Shown here piece by piece: positions 1-9,558 of a stretch of DNA of 64,000 nt. The stretch is taken from assembly GCF_000711235.1 (NCBI RefSeq), contig NZ_JOMI01000002.1, positions 1-64,000 on the forward strand, in the 5' to 3' direction. A program made the translations under genes and the position numbers. The notes beneath the pieces were generated by a model. The model was given only the letters and a program-made list of their open reading frames with translations, had not been told where the DNA came from and searched no databases. Every line of letters starts with the position of its first letter. The stretch's first letter is position 1. Source of the DNA: Prevotella sp. 10(H). GTDB lineage: Bacteria; Bacteroidota; Bacteroidia; Bacteroidales; Dysgonomonadaceae.

Positions 1-711
1 AGATTTCCAAGAGTGAAAACATCTATCAGTTATTAAACCTTCTTCTTCGGCTTTAGTAAGCCATACTTTCATAACAGACAAAGAAGCAGCAACTGTATTA
101 GGTTCATGCTCTTTAGTTTTGTAAGACCAAAACTCAAATTTTCCCTCAAAATCCTTATCAAAAATTGAAAAGTTGTTTATCAATTTACTATCAGCTAAAA
201 ACGATTTAAACCGTTTTAAAATAATTTCATGGTGTTTCTTTGTCCTAAGATTTGTAAATGTTCCTGTTCTACGAACTACCCGTGAAGTCATATTTTCGAT
301 ATAATTTTCAAAATATTCTGATGGAGTAATCTCCTTCTGTGCTATTTCCTCTCTTTGTCTATTCTCATATTGATTGATATATGATTTGACTATTTGTTTG
401 ACAGAGCTTATTATCTGATTTTCATTTTCTTTTTGGAGTTTCCATTCTGCATGTTCTTTAAGAAAAAAATCTGTCTGACTGTTCATATAACTCAGAAAAT
501 TGTTAATCTTTTTTGCGTGTTGGTTCTGTACTCTTGTAAACATCGTGCCTGTATAGCAGAGTTCATTTTCCTTATCCCACATTTTAGGTAAGACACTCTT
601 ACCAATGCTTAGCTTTATCGGCTTTATGAAATAAAACCTGATATAAATTAACTGTGGTTTATATCCTTTAGTTTCTTTCAGGTAAAAGTGAATTTTAGTA
701 TCGTTTGCCAT
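1..711 (-). CDS. Tyrosine-recombinase (phage-type) integrase, N-terminal part, cut by the window edge
   Basis: An ATG at 711 opens a reading frame of 237 codons that runs without a stop off the left edge. The first 90 or so residues (MANDTKIHFYLKETKG...) resemble the Arm DNA-binding domain of Bacteroidota integrases. Residues about 140-237 resemble the SAM-like core-binding domain (FENYIENMTSRVV, then LRTKKHHEIILKRFKSFL and EHEPNTVAASLSVMKVW). The catalytic R-H-R-Y domain would lie outside the window. The family performs site-specific integration and excision of conjugative or mobilisable elements. The gene reads away from guaA, as expected if its 5' end sits beside an attachment site near 712-920. 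Family is supported by sequence pattern; the element itself is not visible. Confidence 0.85.
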   Translation of the reverse strand, partial: MANDTKIHFYLKETKGYKPQLIYIRFYFIKPIKLSIGKSVLPKMWDKENELCYTGTMFTRVQNQHAKKINNFLSYMNSQTDFFLKEHAEWKLQKENENQIISSVKQIVKSYINQYENRQREEIAQKEITPSEYFENYIENMTSRVVRRTGTFTNLRTKKHHEIILKRFKSFLADSKLINNFSIFDKDFEGKFEFWSYKTKEHEPNTVAASLSVMKVWLTKAEEEGLITDRCFHSWKS

Positions 712-736
712 AAGATTTCATTTTTCACAAATGAAC

Positions 737-790
737 AAAAAAAAGTGTCCCGAACCAAATAGAAGGGGACACTTTTAGGGGACTATTTTA
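737..790. repeat. Inverted and tandem repeats between the integrase and guaA (candidate integrase arm sites or terminator)
   Basis: Positions 741-750 (aaaagtgtcc) pair with 767-776 (ggacactttt), forming a 10-bp stem. The right arm is part of a tandem 13-mer: ggggacactttta (765-777) followed at once by ggggactatttta (778-790). The remaining sequence of 791-908 is AT-rich with no gene. The arrangement could be a terminator, but direct repeats beside an integrase start are also typical of arm-type binding sites at an element end. Confidence 0.6.
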
Positions 791-908
791 TATTTTTTAC
801 CGAGATTCCATTTTTTAGAATTTTCTTATTTCTTATCGTAAATCACTGTTTATAAATAAATTAAAATTAAAAATAAAGATAAACGTATGATAATCAAATA
901 CTGAAAAT

Positions 909-2429
909 TTATTCCCACTCGATAGTTGCAGGCGGTTTTGATGAAATATCATAAACGACGCGGTTCACACCTCTTACTTTATTGATAATTTCGTTTGAAA
1001 CTTTAGCAAGGAAATCATACGGAAGATGTGCCCAGTCGGCTGTCATTGCATCTGTAGAAGTTACGGCGCGGAGCGCTACCGTATTTTCGTAAGTGCGTTC
1101 ATCTCCCATTACACCTACCGATTTCACCGGAAGAAGTATTGCTCCTGCCTGCCATACTTTATCATACAAGTTGTATTCACGAAGTGTACGGATAAAGATA
1201 TCGTCGGCATTCTGTATAATTTCCACTTTCTCAGGAGTGATATCTCCAAGTATGCGGATACCAAGTCCGGGGCCCGGGAACGGGTGACGCTTGATAAGGC
1301 TTTCTTTCATGCCCAGTTCGAGACCTACACGGCGAACTTCGTCTTTGAAAAGCAGACGTAGCGGTTCAACCAGTTTCAGGTTCATTTTTTCGGGCAGGCC
1401 GCCTACATTGTGATGCGATTTTATCACATGTCCTGTAATGGAAAGCGACTCGATAATGTCGGGGTATATGGTACCCTGACCGAGCCATTTTATATCTTTC
1501 AGCTTATGCGCCTCTTCGTCGAAAACCTGAATGAATCCTTTACCTATGATTTTACGTTTGGTTTCGGGATCGGTAACACCTGCAAGCTCTTTGTAGAAAC
1601 GTGCTTTGGCATCTACACCGATAACATTCAGACCGAGATGTTCGTAATCTTTCAGTACGGTTTCGAATTCATTTTTTCGTAACAGACCATGATCAACAAA
1701 AACACAAGTAAGATTTTTACCGATAGCCCTGTTCAGCAATACTGCTGTTACCGAAGAATCTACTCCGCCGGAAAGGGCAAGAATAACTTTATCGTTGCCT
1801 AAAGTAGCTTTTAATTCAGCTACCGTAGAATCGATGAAAGAAGCAGGGCTCCATTCTCTGTTCACTTTGCAAATATTGAGAAAGTTACTCAATAAGCGTG
1901 TGCCGTCGGTAGTGTGGAAAACTTCGGGATGGAACTGTACCGCCCACGTTTCTTCACCTTTTATTTTATATGAAGCAACCGCAACATCGGCAGTGCTTGC
2001 TATTGTTTCAAAGTTATCAGGAATTACGGTAATCGTATCTCCGTGGGACATCCATACCTGTGTGCCTTCCGATATGCCGTCAAATAAAGGTACATTCGTA
2101 TTTATCTTTGAGAGATGCGCCCGTCCGTATTCACGGAAATCTCCTTTTTCTACTTTGCCTCCTGAACTGTAAGCAAGATACTGTGCGCCGTAGCAAATGC
2201 CTAGCACAGGATATTTTCTCCTTATCTGGCTGAGTTCGGGTTTGAAAGCATCGGCATCATTTACCGAAAAAGGACTTCCCGAGAGGATAACCCCTTTTAC
2301 ACTTTCATCGCCGAAAGGAAACTTGTTGTAAGGAACGATTTCGCAGTAGGTGTTTAATTCTCTGACTCTGCGACCAATCAGCTGGGTGGTTTGTGACCCG
2401 AAATCGAGGATAATGATTTTTTCCTGCAT
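909..2429 (-). CDS. guaA: GMP synthase (glutamine-hydrolysing)
   Basis: Converts XMP to GMP using ATP and glutamine in cytoplasmic purine synthesis. The 506-residue protein has the full family layout. A class I glutamine amidotransferase domain carries the nucleophile Cys79 in GICYGAQ and the His/Glu pair in [10 protein letters not shown]. An ATP-pyrophosphatase domain has the P-loop SGGVDSS near residue 220. The C-terminal dimerisation domain ends in KPPATIEWE, the usual terminus. Length is normal. A TACCTTTG -7 element lies 38-45 bp upstream of the ATG. The gene is monocistronic here, and its 3' end faces the putative integrated element. Confidence 0.98.
   Translation of the reverse strand: MQEKIIILDFGSQTTQLIGRRVRELNTYCEIVPYNKFPFGDESVKGVILSGSPFSVNDADAFKPELSQIRRKYPVLGICYGAQYLAYSSGGKVEKGDFREYGRAHLSKINTNVPLFDGISEGTQVWMSHGDTITVIPDNFETIASTADVAVASYKIKGEETWAVQFHPEVFHTTDGTRLLSNFLNICKVNREWSPASFIDSTVAELKATLGNDKVILALSGGVDSSVTAVLLNRAIGKNLTCVFVDHGLLRKNEFETVLKDYEHLGLNVIGVDAKARFYKELAGVTDPETKRKIIGKGFIQVFDEEAHKLKDIKWLGQGTIYPDIIESLSITGHVIKSHHNVGGLPEKMNLKLVEPLRLLFKDEVRRVGLELGMKESLIKRHPFPGPGLGIRILGDITPEKVEIIQNADDIFIRTLREYNLYDKVWQAGAILLPVKSVGVMGDERTYENTVALRAVTSTDAMTADWAHLPYDFLAKVSNEIINKVRGVNRVVYDISSKPPATIEWE
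913..920 (-). other. Candidate att core at the guaA 3' end
   Basis: The last sense codons of guaA contain GAGTGGGA on the minus strand. The 3' end of guaA is an established insertion site for genomic islands, and an integrase start lies 200 bp away. Only one copy is visible, because the other element end would be outside the window. Confidence 0.4.
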
Positions 2430-2466
2430 AAAAATAACTAGTATAGGTTATTGATTTTAATGCGCA

Positions 2467-2474
2467 CAAAGGTA
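2467..2474 (-). promoter_or_regulatory. guaA -7 promoter element
   Basis: Reads TACCTTTG on the minus strand, a full match to the Bacteroidota TAnnTTTG element, 38 bp upstream of the guaA start codon. Confidence 0.6.
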
Positions 2475-2548
2475 CATCTTTTTTCTGATATTTTCTTTAT
2501 GCATATAAGTCATTTAACATCGATAAAGCATTCACTGCCTGATGTACT

Positions 2549-3196
2549 TCAATATTCCTCTTCTTCGCTTTCTTCATTATCATATACGACAGAATTCTGT
2601 TCCGTCCACCTTACAGCCGGCGGCCGTGTAATATGTCCGTCGGGCAATGACCTTTCGAAACGGGAAACATATTGCCGGAAAGATTTGGTATCATTTATTT
2701 TCAGGCCTGTATAGCCGTCGCTATAGTTTTCATATACATTTTTAGCTACAAATTTCCATTCGTCCGTCAGCCTGTCGGGTAAATATAGATCTATCAACAG
2801 AGGTTTGTTGTAATCCCTTTCGGCCCATATAAAATAATAGTAGCCTTTGTACTTATTTATGTCGTGCTCTTCATTTCCTCTGAAAACAAAGGAAGTGTCG
2901 CGCGGATATTGTTTGATAATGCCGGAAATCCGGTTCTTTATACTATCGGATAATGTAAACATTAATGAATGGTATTTTTCTGTGCGGGGATTGTATCGGG
3001 TGGTTTTTATATTACAAAGTTTATCGATCTCGCTTATTCCGTTTACATAAAATTTCCATTCCGTCTCGGGAGGGGTGGGATGATTGAAACGGTATTCTAC
3101 CAGATACATTTTGTTTACAGGCAATTCTTTTATTTTCTCTTTTTTGCATGCAATAAATAGAGTTGGCAGCAAGGCAAGTAATAATAGTTTCTTCAT
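2549..3196 (-). CDS. Hypothetical lipoprotein
   Basis: 215 residues. An N-terminal lipoprotein signal (MKKLLLLALLPTLFIACKK) has the lipobox FIAC with Cys17, so the mature protein is probably membrane-anchored. The rest is charged and soluble, with no motif I can assign. A conserved-looking aromatic stretch lies around YKGYYYFIWAERDYN, and the C-terminus is strongly acidic (NEESEEEEY). It diverges from rpoN across a 526-bp gap holding repeat copy A. No function can be inferred from context. Confidence 0.8.
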   Translation of the reverse strand: MKKLLLLALLPTLFIACKKEKIKELPVNKMYLVEYRFNHPTPPETEWKFYVNGISEIDKLCNIKTTRYNPRTEKYHSLMFTLSDSIKNRISGIIKQYPRDTSFVFRGNEEHDINKYKGYYYFIWAERDYNKPLLIDLYLPDRLTDEWKFVAKNVYENYSDGYTGLKINDTKSFRQYVSRFERSLPDGHITRPPAVRWTEQNSVVYDNEESEEEEY

Positions 3197-3290
3197 AGTA
3201 AAGTCATGCTTGTTTGAATTAGCGTTTAAAACTACAATTTATTTTTTAGATACATATTTTGAGGGGGTGGAAAATGAATAAATTGGTTAT

Positions 3291-3583
3291 AAGTTTATCT
3301 ATGTTATTTTTAGACGTTAGCTATTAGCGGATGGCTGTTAGCTCTTTGGCATAGGTTTTTAGTTACAAGTTACTGCGCCCTGCGGCCAGTGACAAGTTAC
3401 GGGATTATTAATTGTTCATTTTTAATTATTAATTAGTTCCTGTTACTTTTGTTACCTTTTGCGGCTTGGCGTCTTTTCGAGAGATCAGAACATTTTATGC
3501 TAAGGGCTAAAAGCTATCAGCTAATAGCTATAAATTCGTTACTTTTGTTACCTTTTAACTATTTATGGTTAAAAAATGTAAAT
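3291..3583 (+). repeat. Intergenic repeat family, copy A (about 293 bp)
   Basis: Nearly the same sequence occurs inverted at 10227-10518 and, shortened, at 44542-44795. Shared blocks in order: a ttagctattagc segment, agttacaagttac with a GC-rich centre, attaattgttcattttta, two copies of gttacttttgttacctttt, a gagatcagaacattttatgc block, gctatcagctaatagcta, and a gttaaaaaatgtaaa end. It fills most of the gap between the lipoprotein gene and rpoN. No reading frame is present. Confidence 0.9.
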
Positions 3584-3691
3584 ATGATTTCATTAAGGGT
3601 TATTAAATATATTAGGTAAAAATTAAAAGGATATTTTCGTTTATCGCAATATGGTTGTTGAACCATTGGGATGAAATATTGTTTTTATTAT

Positions 3692-3699
3692 TATCTTTG
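3692..3699 (+). promoter_or_regulatory. rpoN -7 promoter element
   Basis: TATCTTTG, a full TAnnTTTG match, ends 23 bp upstream of the rpoN ATG. It lies outside repeat copy A, so the repeat sits just upstream of this promoter. Confidence 0.65.
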
Positions 3700-3722
3700 C
3701 CTTAGTAGAAATTCATTATCAT

Positions 3723-5183
3723 ATGGCTCTTAAACAGTCCCTACAACTCAAACAGCAACAGAAGCTCTCGCCTCTTCAGATGCAGGTTATTAAGTTAACC
3801 GAACTGCCTGTTGTGGAATTGGAAGACCGTATAAAACAGGAACTAGAGGATAATCCGGCGCTCGAAGAAGGGCTGGATCCGACCGATAGTACTTCCGAAT
3901 TCGATGATGACTACAGTTCGGAAGATGAGGGGAATATTTCACAGGAAGAACTGACCTTGGGCGATTATCTGAACGAGGACGAGATACCCGATTACCAACT
4001 TCGGGATAATAACAAACAGGCAACGACTAAGCATGAAGAAATACCATTTTCGGTAGCTGCTTCGCTTCACGAATATCTTATAGAACAGTTGGGGGAAAGC
4101 GAACTGGAAGGTGACGATGAAAAAGTAGCAGAATACATAATCGGTAATATCGATGAAAACGGCTATTTAGACAGGTCCTTATCTGCCATATCGGATGACC
4201 TTGTTTTCCAGCAGAATATAGATGTACCTGTATCGCGGCTAGAAGAGATACTGAAAATAATTCAGGAGTTTGAGCCTGCCGGGATTGGTGCACGTAATCT
4301 TCAGGAATGCCTGTTGCTACAATTGGAGCGTAGGGAGAAATCTGATGCTGTAGTCCATGCAACCCGTATAATTGCCGATTATTTCGAAGAATTTTCGAAA
4401 AGGCACTATGAAAAGATTATCAGGCAACTGGGAATCGATGAAACGGAGTTAAAAACAGTTATTCAGGAGATCACTACCCTAAATCCCAAGCCGGGGAATA
4501 ATTGGGGCGATTCTTTATCTCTTACTCTAAGTACCATTATACCCGATTTCATCGTAGAGTCATACAACGGAGAACTTATTCTCAGCATGAATAACCGCAA
4601 TATTCCTGATTTGCGTGTCAACCGGGAGTATTCCGACCTGCTGAGAGGATATGCCGACAATAAAGACAGCATGTCTTCGGATAGTAAGAATGCGGTACTT
4701 TTTGTAAAGCAAAAACTGGATTCGGCGCGCTGGTTTATTGATGCTATAAAGCAACGGCAGGATACACTTCAACGCACTATGCAGGCCATTATGGATATGC
4801 AATACGATTTCTTCCTTACCGGAGACGAAACGCAGTTGAGGCCCATGATATTGAAAGATGTTGCTGAGCGTACAGGTTATGATATATCGACTATCTCGCG
4901 CGTAAGCAACAGTAAATATGTGCAGACTAATTTTGGGGTCTATTCGCTAAAATACTTCTTCTCAGAATCGATGCAGATGGATACGGGCGAAGAAATATCT
5001 TCCCGCGAGGTAAAGGCTATACTTAAAGACTGTATTGAGAACGAAGATAAAAAAAGACCACTCACAGACGACAGGCTTTCTGAGATACTGAAAGAGAAAG
5101 GATATATTATTGCCCGCCGCACTGTAGCAAAATACCGGGAGCAGATGAACCTGCCTGTTGCCCGTTTAAGAAAGGAAATATGA
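3723..5183 (+). CDS. rpoN: RNA polymerase sigma-54 factor
   Basis: Alternative sigma factor that needs AAA+ activators to open promoters. All family regions are visible in the 486 residues. Region I is Gln/Leu-rich and starts at the N-terminus (LKQSLQLKQQQKLSPLQMQV). An acidic linker follows (residues about 50-90). The core-binding domain is next, and the C-terminal RpoN box has the ARRTVAKYR signature near residue 468. Length is normal. The stop overlaps the next start (ATGA), so translation of the PAP2-like gene is probably coupled. No enhancer-binding activator is encoded in this window. Confidence 0.97.
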   Translation: MALKQSLQLKQQQKLSPLQMQVIKLTELPVVELEDRIKQELEDNPALEEGLDPTDSTSEFDDDYSSEDEGNISQEELTLGDYLNEDEIPDYQLRDNNKQATTKHEEIPFSVAASLHEYLIEQLGESELEGDDEKVAEYIIGNIDENGYLDRSLSAISDDLVFQQNIDVPVSRLEEILKIIQEFEPAGIGARNLQECLLLQLERREKSDAVVHATRIIADYFEEFSKRHYEKIIRQLGIDETELKTVIQEITTLNPKPGNNWGDSLSLTLSTIIPDFIVESYNGELILSMNNRNIPDLRVNREYSDLLRGYADNKDSMSSDSKNAVLFVKQKLDSARWFIDAIKQRQDTLQRTMQAIMDMQYDFFLTGDETQLRPMILKDVAERTGYDISTISRVSNSKYVQTNFGVYSLKYFFSESMQMDTGEEISSREVKAILKDCIENEDKKRPLTDDRLSEILKEKGYIIARRTVAKYREQMNLPVARLRKEI

Positions 5184-5935
5184 TAGAAGAAATAGACAAT
5201 GCACTGGATGCGGTCAATAACCTGAGTAGTATAAGCGGAGATTCCGGATCGGGCAAATCTTCATTTTCATATGAGCCCCCGAAGAAAAAGGAGCCGGTTC
5301 TTGCAAAAATAGTATCGGTTGTTCTTCATCCTCTGCTAATGGGTGTATATTGCATTGCTCTTCTGTTCTTGTATACGGATTTCAGCCTGTTGTTTTCAGG
5401 TCAATTTATCCGTTTCATTACTCCTGTATTTTTCCTTACATGTGTTGTGCCGGCAAGCAGTATATACTTTCTGAGAAAGGGTGGGTTGATAAAAGATTAT
5501 GATCTTAAAGACCGTGACGACAGGTTAATTCCCTTTATCGCACTCTTTCTTTCTTATAGTTTGCTGGTCTATTACTTTGCTGCAGCTGGCCTTTACGCAT
5601 GGTTTATCGGAGTACTGGCTGCCCCGCTCATTTTGATAGTGATAGCTGCTATTGTAACAAAGCGTTGGAAGATAAGCCTTCATATGATGGGGATTGGAGC
5701 CCTTATCGGTAGCACATTGTCAATATGCTATAATGTAAAAGGGCTGAATCCTTTCATTTTGTTCATCATTTTATTTATCTTAGCAGGGTGCCTGGGAGTT
5801 TCACGTCTGGTGCTTCAGCGACATACTCCTGCTCAGGTATATTTAGGTTTCGTTGTAGGCTTGTTAGTTTCATATATCAGTGTATTTATAGGAACATATT
5901 GGGCGTTTATAGTATTCTACTTCAAGAACTTATAA
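5180..5935 (+). CDS. PAP2-like integral membrane protein
   Basis: 251 residues with a charged, Ser/Gly-rich N-terminal 45 residues and about six hydrophobic segments. Near the C-terminus [19 protein letters not shown] resembles PAP2 phosphatase motif 3 (SR-x5-H-x3-D). Here Ser, Arg and His are present but the final Asp is Gln, and motif 1 (KxxxxxxRP) is not evident; KDRDDRLIP near residue 113 is the nearest candidate. It could be a lipid phosphatase relative or a non-catalytic homologue. It overlaps rpoN by four bases and precedes gcvH by 25 bp, so it is likely co-transcribed with rpoN. Confidence 0.7.
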   Translation: MIEEIDNALDAVNNLSSISGDSGSGKSSFSYEPPKKKEPVLAKIVSVVLHPLLMGVYCIALLFLYTDFSLLFSGQFIRFITPVFFLTCVVPASSIYFLRKGGLIKDYDLKDRDDRLIPFIALFLSYSLLVYYFAAAGLYAWFIGVLAAPLILIVIAAIVTKRWKISLHMMGIGALIGSTLSICYNVKGLNPFILFIILFILAGCLGVSRLVLQRHTPAQVYLGFVVGLLVSYISVFIGTYWAFIVFYFKNL

Positions 5936-5960
5936 TTTAATAACATATAATAAAAAGATT

Positions 5961-6341
5961 ATGAATTTTCCTGAAAATCTGAAGTATTCAAAAGATCACG
6001 AATGGATCAAAGTTGAAGGCGACAATGCAGTGGTTGGTATTACAGAGTTTGCACAAAGCGAACTGGGTGAAATCGTCTATGTGGATGTTACCACCGAAGG
6101 TGAAACGATCGATAAAGACGGAGTGTTCGGCAGTGTAGAAGCTGTGAAAACCGTATCCGACCTTTTAATGCCTGTAACCGGAGAAGTGCTTGAAGTAAAT
6201 GCCGAGCTGGAAGATAAGCCGGAACTGATAAACGAAGATCCTTACGGTAAGGGATGGATTATCAAAGTTGCCGTTAGCGATGCTTCACAACTCGATGCTT
6301 TGCTATCAGCTGCAGATTACAAGAAACTAATCGGTAAATAA
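5961..6341 (+). CDS. gcvH: Glycine cleavage system H protein
   Basis: Small lipoyl carrier that shuttles the aminomethyl group between the P, T and L proteins of glycine cleavage. 126 residues, normal length. The lipoylation lysine is Lys63 in [12 protein letters not shown], preceded by the conserved [13 protein letters not shown]. The other gcv genes are not in the window. purE starts four bases after the stop, so both are probably on one transcript. Confidence 0.97.
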   Translation: MNFPENLKYSKDHEWIKVEGDNAVVGITEFAQSELGEIVYVDVTTEGETIDKDGVFGSVEAVKTVSDLLMPVTGEVLEVNAELEDKPELINEDPYGKGWIIKVAVSDASQLDALLSAADYKKLIGK

Positions 6342-6345
6342 TCAG

Positions 6346-6852
6346 ATGAGACCTATTGTCAGCATAATTATGGGGAGTACATCTGATCTCCCCGTAATGG
6401 AAAAGGCCGCCAAGTTCTTCGATGAAATGGAGATTCCATTTGAGATTAACGCTTTGTCGGCTCACCGCACTCCCGAACGTGTGGAAGCTTTCGCTAAAGC
6501 AGCACACAAAAGAGGTATAAAAGTAATCATCGCCGCAGCAGGCATGGCTGCACATCTTCCGGGAGTTATTGCATCTATGACCTCAATACCTGTTATCGGA
6601 GTGCCTATCGATGCATCTCTCGATGGAATGGATGCCTTACTAGCCATTGTACAGATGCCTCCGGGAATTCCTGTTGCCACTGTAGGCATCAACGGATCAC
6701 TGAATGCTGCCATCCTTGCCCTTCAGATGATAGCTACAGGAGATGAGGAACTGCAAAAGAAACTCATTGCCTATAAAGAAAGCCTCAAAAGTAAGATTGA
6801 GAAAGCGAACGAAGATCTGGCAAAAGTGCAGTACAAATTCAAGACAAACTAA
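6346..6852 (+). CDS. purE: N5-carboxyaminoimidazole ribonucleotide mutase
   Basis: Interconverts N5-CAIR and CAIR in purine synthesis. 168 residues, the normal size of class I PurE. Visible signatures are GSTSDLPVM at residues 10-18, SAHRTPER with His40, and AAAGMAAHLPGVIAS. It follows gcvH by four bases and ends at a strong bidirectional hairpin (6870-6904). Confidence 0.97.
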   Translation: MRPIVSIIMGSTSDLPVMEKAAKFFDEMEIPFEINALSAHRTPERVEAFAKAAHKRGIKVIIAAAGMAAHLPGVIASMTSIPVIGVPIDASLDGMDALLAIVQMPPGIPVATVGINGSLNAAILALQMIATGDEELQKKLIAYKESLKSKIEKANEDLAKVQYKFKTN

Positions 6853-6869
6853 GAGGATTAAGATATTAC

Positions 6870-6904
6870 AGAATGGAGAGATGTAATTGTACATCCTCCA
6901 TTCT
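6870..6904. terminator. Bidirectional terminator between purE and the convergent DUF2807 gene
   Basis: A 15-bp stem (agaatggag and gatgta arms, one bulged A, loop attg) is followed by ctatttta on the plus strand. It serves two convergent genes. Confidence 0.75.
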
Positions 6905-6915
6905 ATTTTAGTCTA

Positions 6916-7614
6916 TTACTTCTTAATACTGGATTCTCCTGAACTATGAGAATCTATGTCATCTCCTGTCAATCCTGATATATCACCTTTTGAGCCGCCG
7001 CTGCAATTAATTGACGCTTCCTTAACCTTTCCCTTAACTATTAGCTTTGAGCCAGCACTTGCATTTATCTCGGCCTCGTCTACATTATTCAACGTTACAT
7101 CAGCATTACTTCCGGCCGACAAGTCCAGATCAAGTGATTCTGCCTTTAGATTTTTGATTCTACAATTTGAACCGCTAGAAATCGAAAGGTCGATTTCAGA
7201 TGCTTCGAGTTTGTCAATATCTAAATTTCCTCCGGCGTGGGCAGATATGGAAAAGTCACCTTTGTATTTTACTGAGCCTGATTCAAACCGACCACCAGTA
7301 TCTAGCATTATTTCATCCAGAGTGGGTGCCGATACATAGGCAGTAATTGTAGAATTGCGGATATGAGCGTCTTGTTTCAGCGTTATTATAAACGTGTCGT
7401 CTTCTACTTTGAAGTCAACCTTCGAGATATTCTCTTGTTGGGCTTCTATTTCCAGTGAATGAGAATTTCCTTGTGTAAATTTGACTACTATTCCCAAACT
7501 GGATGAGATCTTAGTGAAGGGGCTTACGGATTTTTTCTCCTTAACTATCTGTGCTGAGGCTCCTAAATAGGAAATACAGCATAAAACAAGCACAATAATA
7601 TTCTTCTTTTTCAT
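6916..7614 (-). CDS. Exported DUF2807 (head GIN domain) beta-helix protein
   Basis: I start at the ATG at 7614 because it begins a clean signal peptide (MKKKNIIVLVLCCISYLGASAQ); the frame also has an upstream ATG at 7647. The mature part is a repetitive Ser/Gly/Asp/Asn-rich beta-solenoid with alternating short strands (SGSNCRIKNLKAE, SAGSNADVTLNNVD, SAGSKLIVKGKV), typical of DUF2807 putative adhesin-like proteins. Length fits the family. It is the last gene of the leftward ECF sigma operon, 10 bp after the preceding stop. A cell-surface or periplasmic role is inferred; activity is unknown. Confidence 0.85.
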   Translation of the reverse strand: MKKKNIIVLVLCCISYLGASAQIVKEKKSVSPFTKISSSLGIVVKFTQGNSHSLEIEAQQENISKVDFKVEDDTFIITLKQDAHIRNSTITAYVSAPTLDEIMLDTGGRFESGSVKYKGDFSISAHAGGNLDIDKLEASEIDLSISSGSNCRIKNLKAESLDLDLSAGSNADVTLNNVDEAEINASAGSKLIVKGKVKEASINCSGGSKGDISGLTGDDIDSHSSGESSIKK

Positions 7615-7624
7615 AATATAATAT

Positions 7625-8986
7625 TTATCTGAATTGTATATCTGCATAACGGTTAGACACTTCTATCTTAGCTGTAGGGTTTCCCTTACCAATCTGTCCA
7701 CGCATAATCACTCTGTTATTTTTTTCAGATGATTCGGTAAACTTTGTAGTATAAGATCGTGGGATATTGAGGTCTCCATAAATTATGTTTGCATCGAGTG
7801 TTGCAGACAAGCCGGATGGCAAACCTATCTCTACATCGCAATAGCTGCCCTTTATATAGATATTCTTAACTTTAGACGATACCGATTTTATTGTAATATC
7901 CCCATAATTACTGGTTACATTGATATCGGACAAAAGATTTTCTATAACGAGATCAGCATAATATATCTTTCCGCTAAAGCTATTTATTGTTCCTATCTCA
8001 AGGTCACCGTATGTGCTTTTTTCATCTATAGTCAAAGTATTTATCTCGTCGAATTGACAGTCGTTATAATCTCCCGATGATATAACATTGCGAACTTTTG
8101 TGATTGTATAATCCGAATATGCTCCCGAAAGGTTCATATCCTGAGCTTCCGCAATTTCGACATCACTGTAACGGGCTTTTATAGTAGCGTTTGAAATTTT
8201 TTGAGCTGATAAATTACTATAAGACAGATTCGCATTTAGCGCTCCATTGAAATTATCTATCATCTTCACATCACCGTAGTTTATGTTCACATCGAAGGCT
8301 GTTCCACGAGGGATACTTATAATATAATTAATTTTGGCATTCGATCTTTTGCCTCCGGTCTTTACGGTTAATATAGATAATTGCCCGCCTGTGTTTGAGA
8401 TCTGGCATTCTCCGATACTACCGTCTTTTTCGAAATACTGTATTTCCACTTCAACCTGCTTGGAGGAAGACTCACGGGTAACAATATTACCATATTTATG
8501 AGTAACATCTATCGCTGAAATATTAGAAAAAGTTTTCTTATCAGTCTTTGCCGGCTTATCGGACGATTTGTCATTTTTTCCGGATGATGAGCGGGTATTA
8601 AAAACAAATTTCTTTTTCTGATTATTATTAGTAACAATTTCTAATTCAGTATAATTCCTCAACTCTGCCAGATTCTTCACCTCTTCCAAAGACTCGAAAG
8701 ATTCCGGAGAACTAAGATCCAAATCATTCAGAAGATCCAAAGAACTTAGATTTAAATCCTGCAAAGATTGCAGCGAATTTAAACTGTTCAGGGAATCGAA
8801 AGACAATAGATCCCCGTCTATTGATTGAATATCGGAATAGTAGATCCTTTCTCCCTTTTGGCCGATTTCCAATTTCTTTTTGATTATCCTTACCGAGTCC
8901 TGTAATTGATAATCTGTCCTATCATCTGCTTTGCCATAAGATGATGTAAGGACGATGGCTAGTAATAATATAATTTTTTTCATCAT
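7625..8986 (-). CDS. Exported DUF4097-like beta-helix protein with a Leu/Ser/Asn-rich spacer
   Basis: Start chosen at 8986 (MMKKIILLLAIVLTSSYGKA), which gives a clean signal peptide; a further in-frame ATG at 9001 overlaps the upstream stop. Residues about 65-115 form a low-complexity run of LNSLQSLQDLNLSSLDLL-type repeats. The rest is a beta-solenoid with repeated short motifs (YGDVKM, YSDVEI, YGDLEIGT, YADLVI, YGDITI, YCDVEIG, YGDLNI, YADIQF). The YxD pattern recurs at roughly 20-25-residue intervals, as in DUF4097 putative adhesins. It lies between the anti-sigma-like gene and a DUF2807 gene, so it is probably a product the sigma factor controls. Confidence 0.8.
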   Translation of the reverse strand: MMKKIILLLAIVLTSSYGKADDRTDYQLQDSVRIIKKKLEIGQKGERIYYSDIQSIDGDLLSFDSLNSLNSLQSLQDLNLSSLDLLNDLDLSSPESFESLEEVKNLAELRNYTELEIVTNNNQKKKFVFNTRSSSGKNDKSSDKPAKTDKKTFSNISAIDVTHKYGNIVTRESSSKQVEVEIQYFEKDGSIGECQISNTGGQLSILTVKTGGKRSNAKINYIISIPRGTAFDVNINYGDVKMIDNFNGALNANLSYSNLSAQKISNATIKARYSDVEIAEAQDMNLSGAYSDYTITKVRNVISSGDYNDCQFDEINTLTIDEKSTYGDLEIGTINSFSGKIYYADLVIENLLSDINVTSNYGDITIKSVSSKVKNIYIKGSYCDVEIGLPSGLSATLDANIIYGDLNIPRSYTTKFTESSEKNNRVIMRGQIGKGNPTAKIEVSNRYADIQFR

Positions 8987-8994
8987 ATCCTTGT

Positions 8995-9543
8995 TTAACA
9001 TTTTGTGTATTTACCTAGTTTCTGATTTATATTCTCTAATCTTTGAATATTCGTTTTATAATTTTTTACGAGATAGCGTATAGCCACTTCCTGATTCTCA
9101 TTTCTTGCCATTTCTTCGACAAAAGCCTTATTCCTTTCGATAATCTCCTGAATATCGGTTGTAAGTTGCGCCTGATTATTAGTATCTGTATAAGCCAACT
9201 TACACATGATGTCTGCGATTTGCTCTTCCATCTGCTGACTGTAATAATCATTGGTTGCCTGAAATTCTCCGGTAGAAATCGCATTTTCATTAGCAGGAGC
9301 AGGCGCGACTTCGATGCTTTGCGGTGCATAGAGTGTAACCGCAACTCCAATTAAAATTGCTACAGTGGCAGCCACAGAGATAATATTAAAAATCTTTATC
9401 TTTTTCGGCTCCTTTTCCTCAACGGGTCCGGTCTTTTCCTGTTCTTTCAGCAATGCTTCAAAACGTTCCATATGGCCTGCCGATGGTTCCTTTTCATCGA
9501 ATAAATCCCTATTTTCAGCTATAAATTTTCTTATATCCTTCAT
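8995..9543 (-). CDS. Single-pass membrane protein, probable anti-sigma factor
   Basis: 182 residues. An N-terminal cytoplasmic segment of about 50 residues (DIRKFIAENRDLFDEKEP) is followed by one hydrophobic segment (IISVAATVAILIGVAVTLYA) and a periplasmic helical region rich in Gln and Glu. No zinc-binding HxxxCxxC motif is seen. It begins 15 bp after the ECF sigma gene, the usual place for a cognate anti-sigma factor. Known: Bacteroidota ECF factors are commonly paired with one-TM regulators. The assignment rests on position and topology, not on a recognised domain. Confidence 0.65.
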   Translation of the reverse strand: MKDIRKFIAENRDLFDEKEPSAGHMERFEALLKEQEKTGPVEEKEPKKIKIFNIISVAATVAILIGVAVTLYAPQSIEVAPAPANENAISTGEFQATNDYYSQQMEEQIADIMCKLAYTDTNNQAQLTTDIQEIIERNKAFVEEMARNENQEVAIRYLVKNYKTNIQRLENINQKLGKYTKC

Positions 9544-9558
9544 TTCTAACTCCTCCTT

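Noticed and set aside
394-591. Short plus-strand frame at the left edge
   Set aside because: It is antisense to the integrase frame, which runs from 711 to the edge and carries family sequence.
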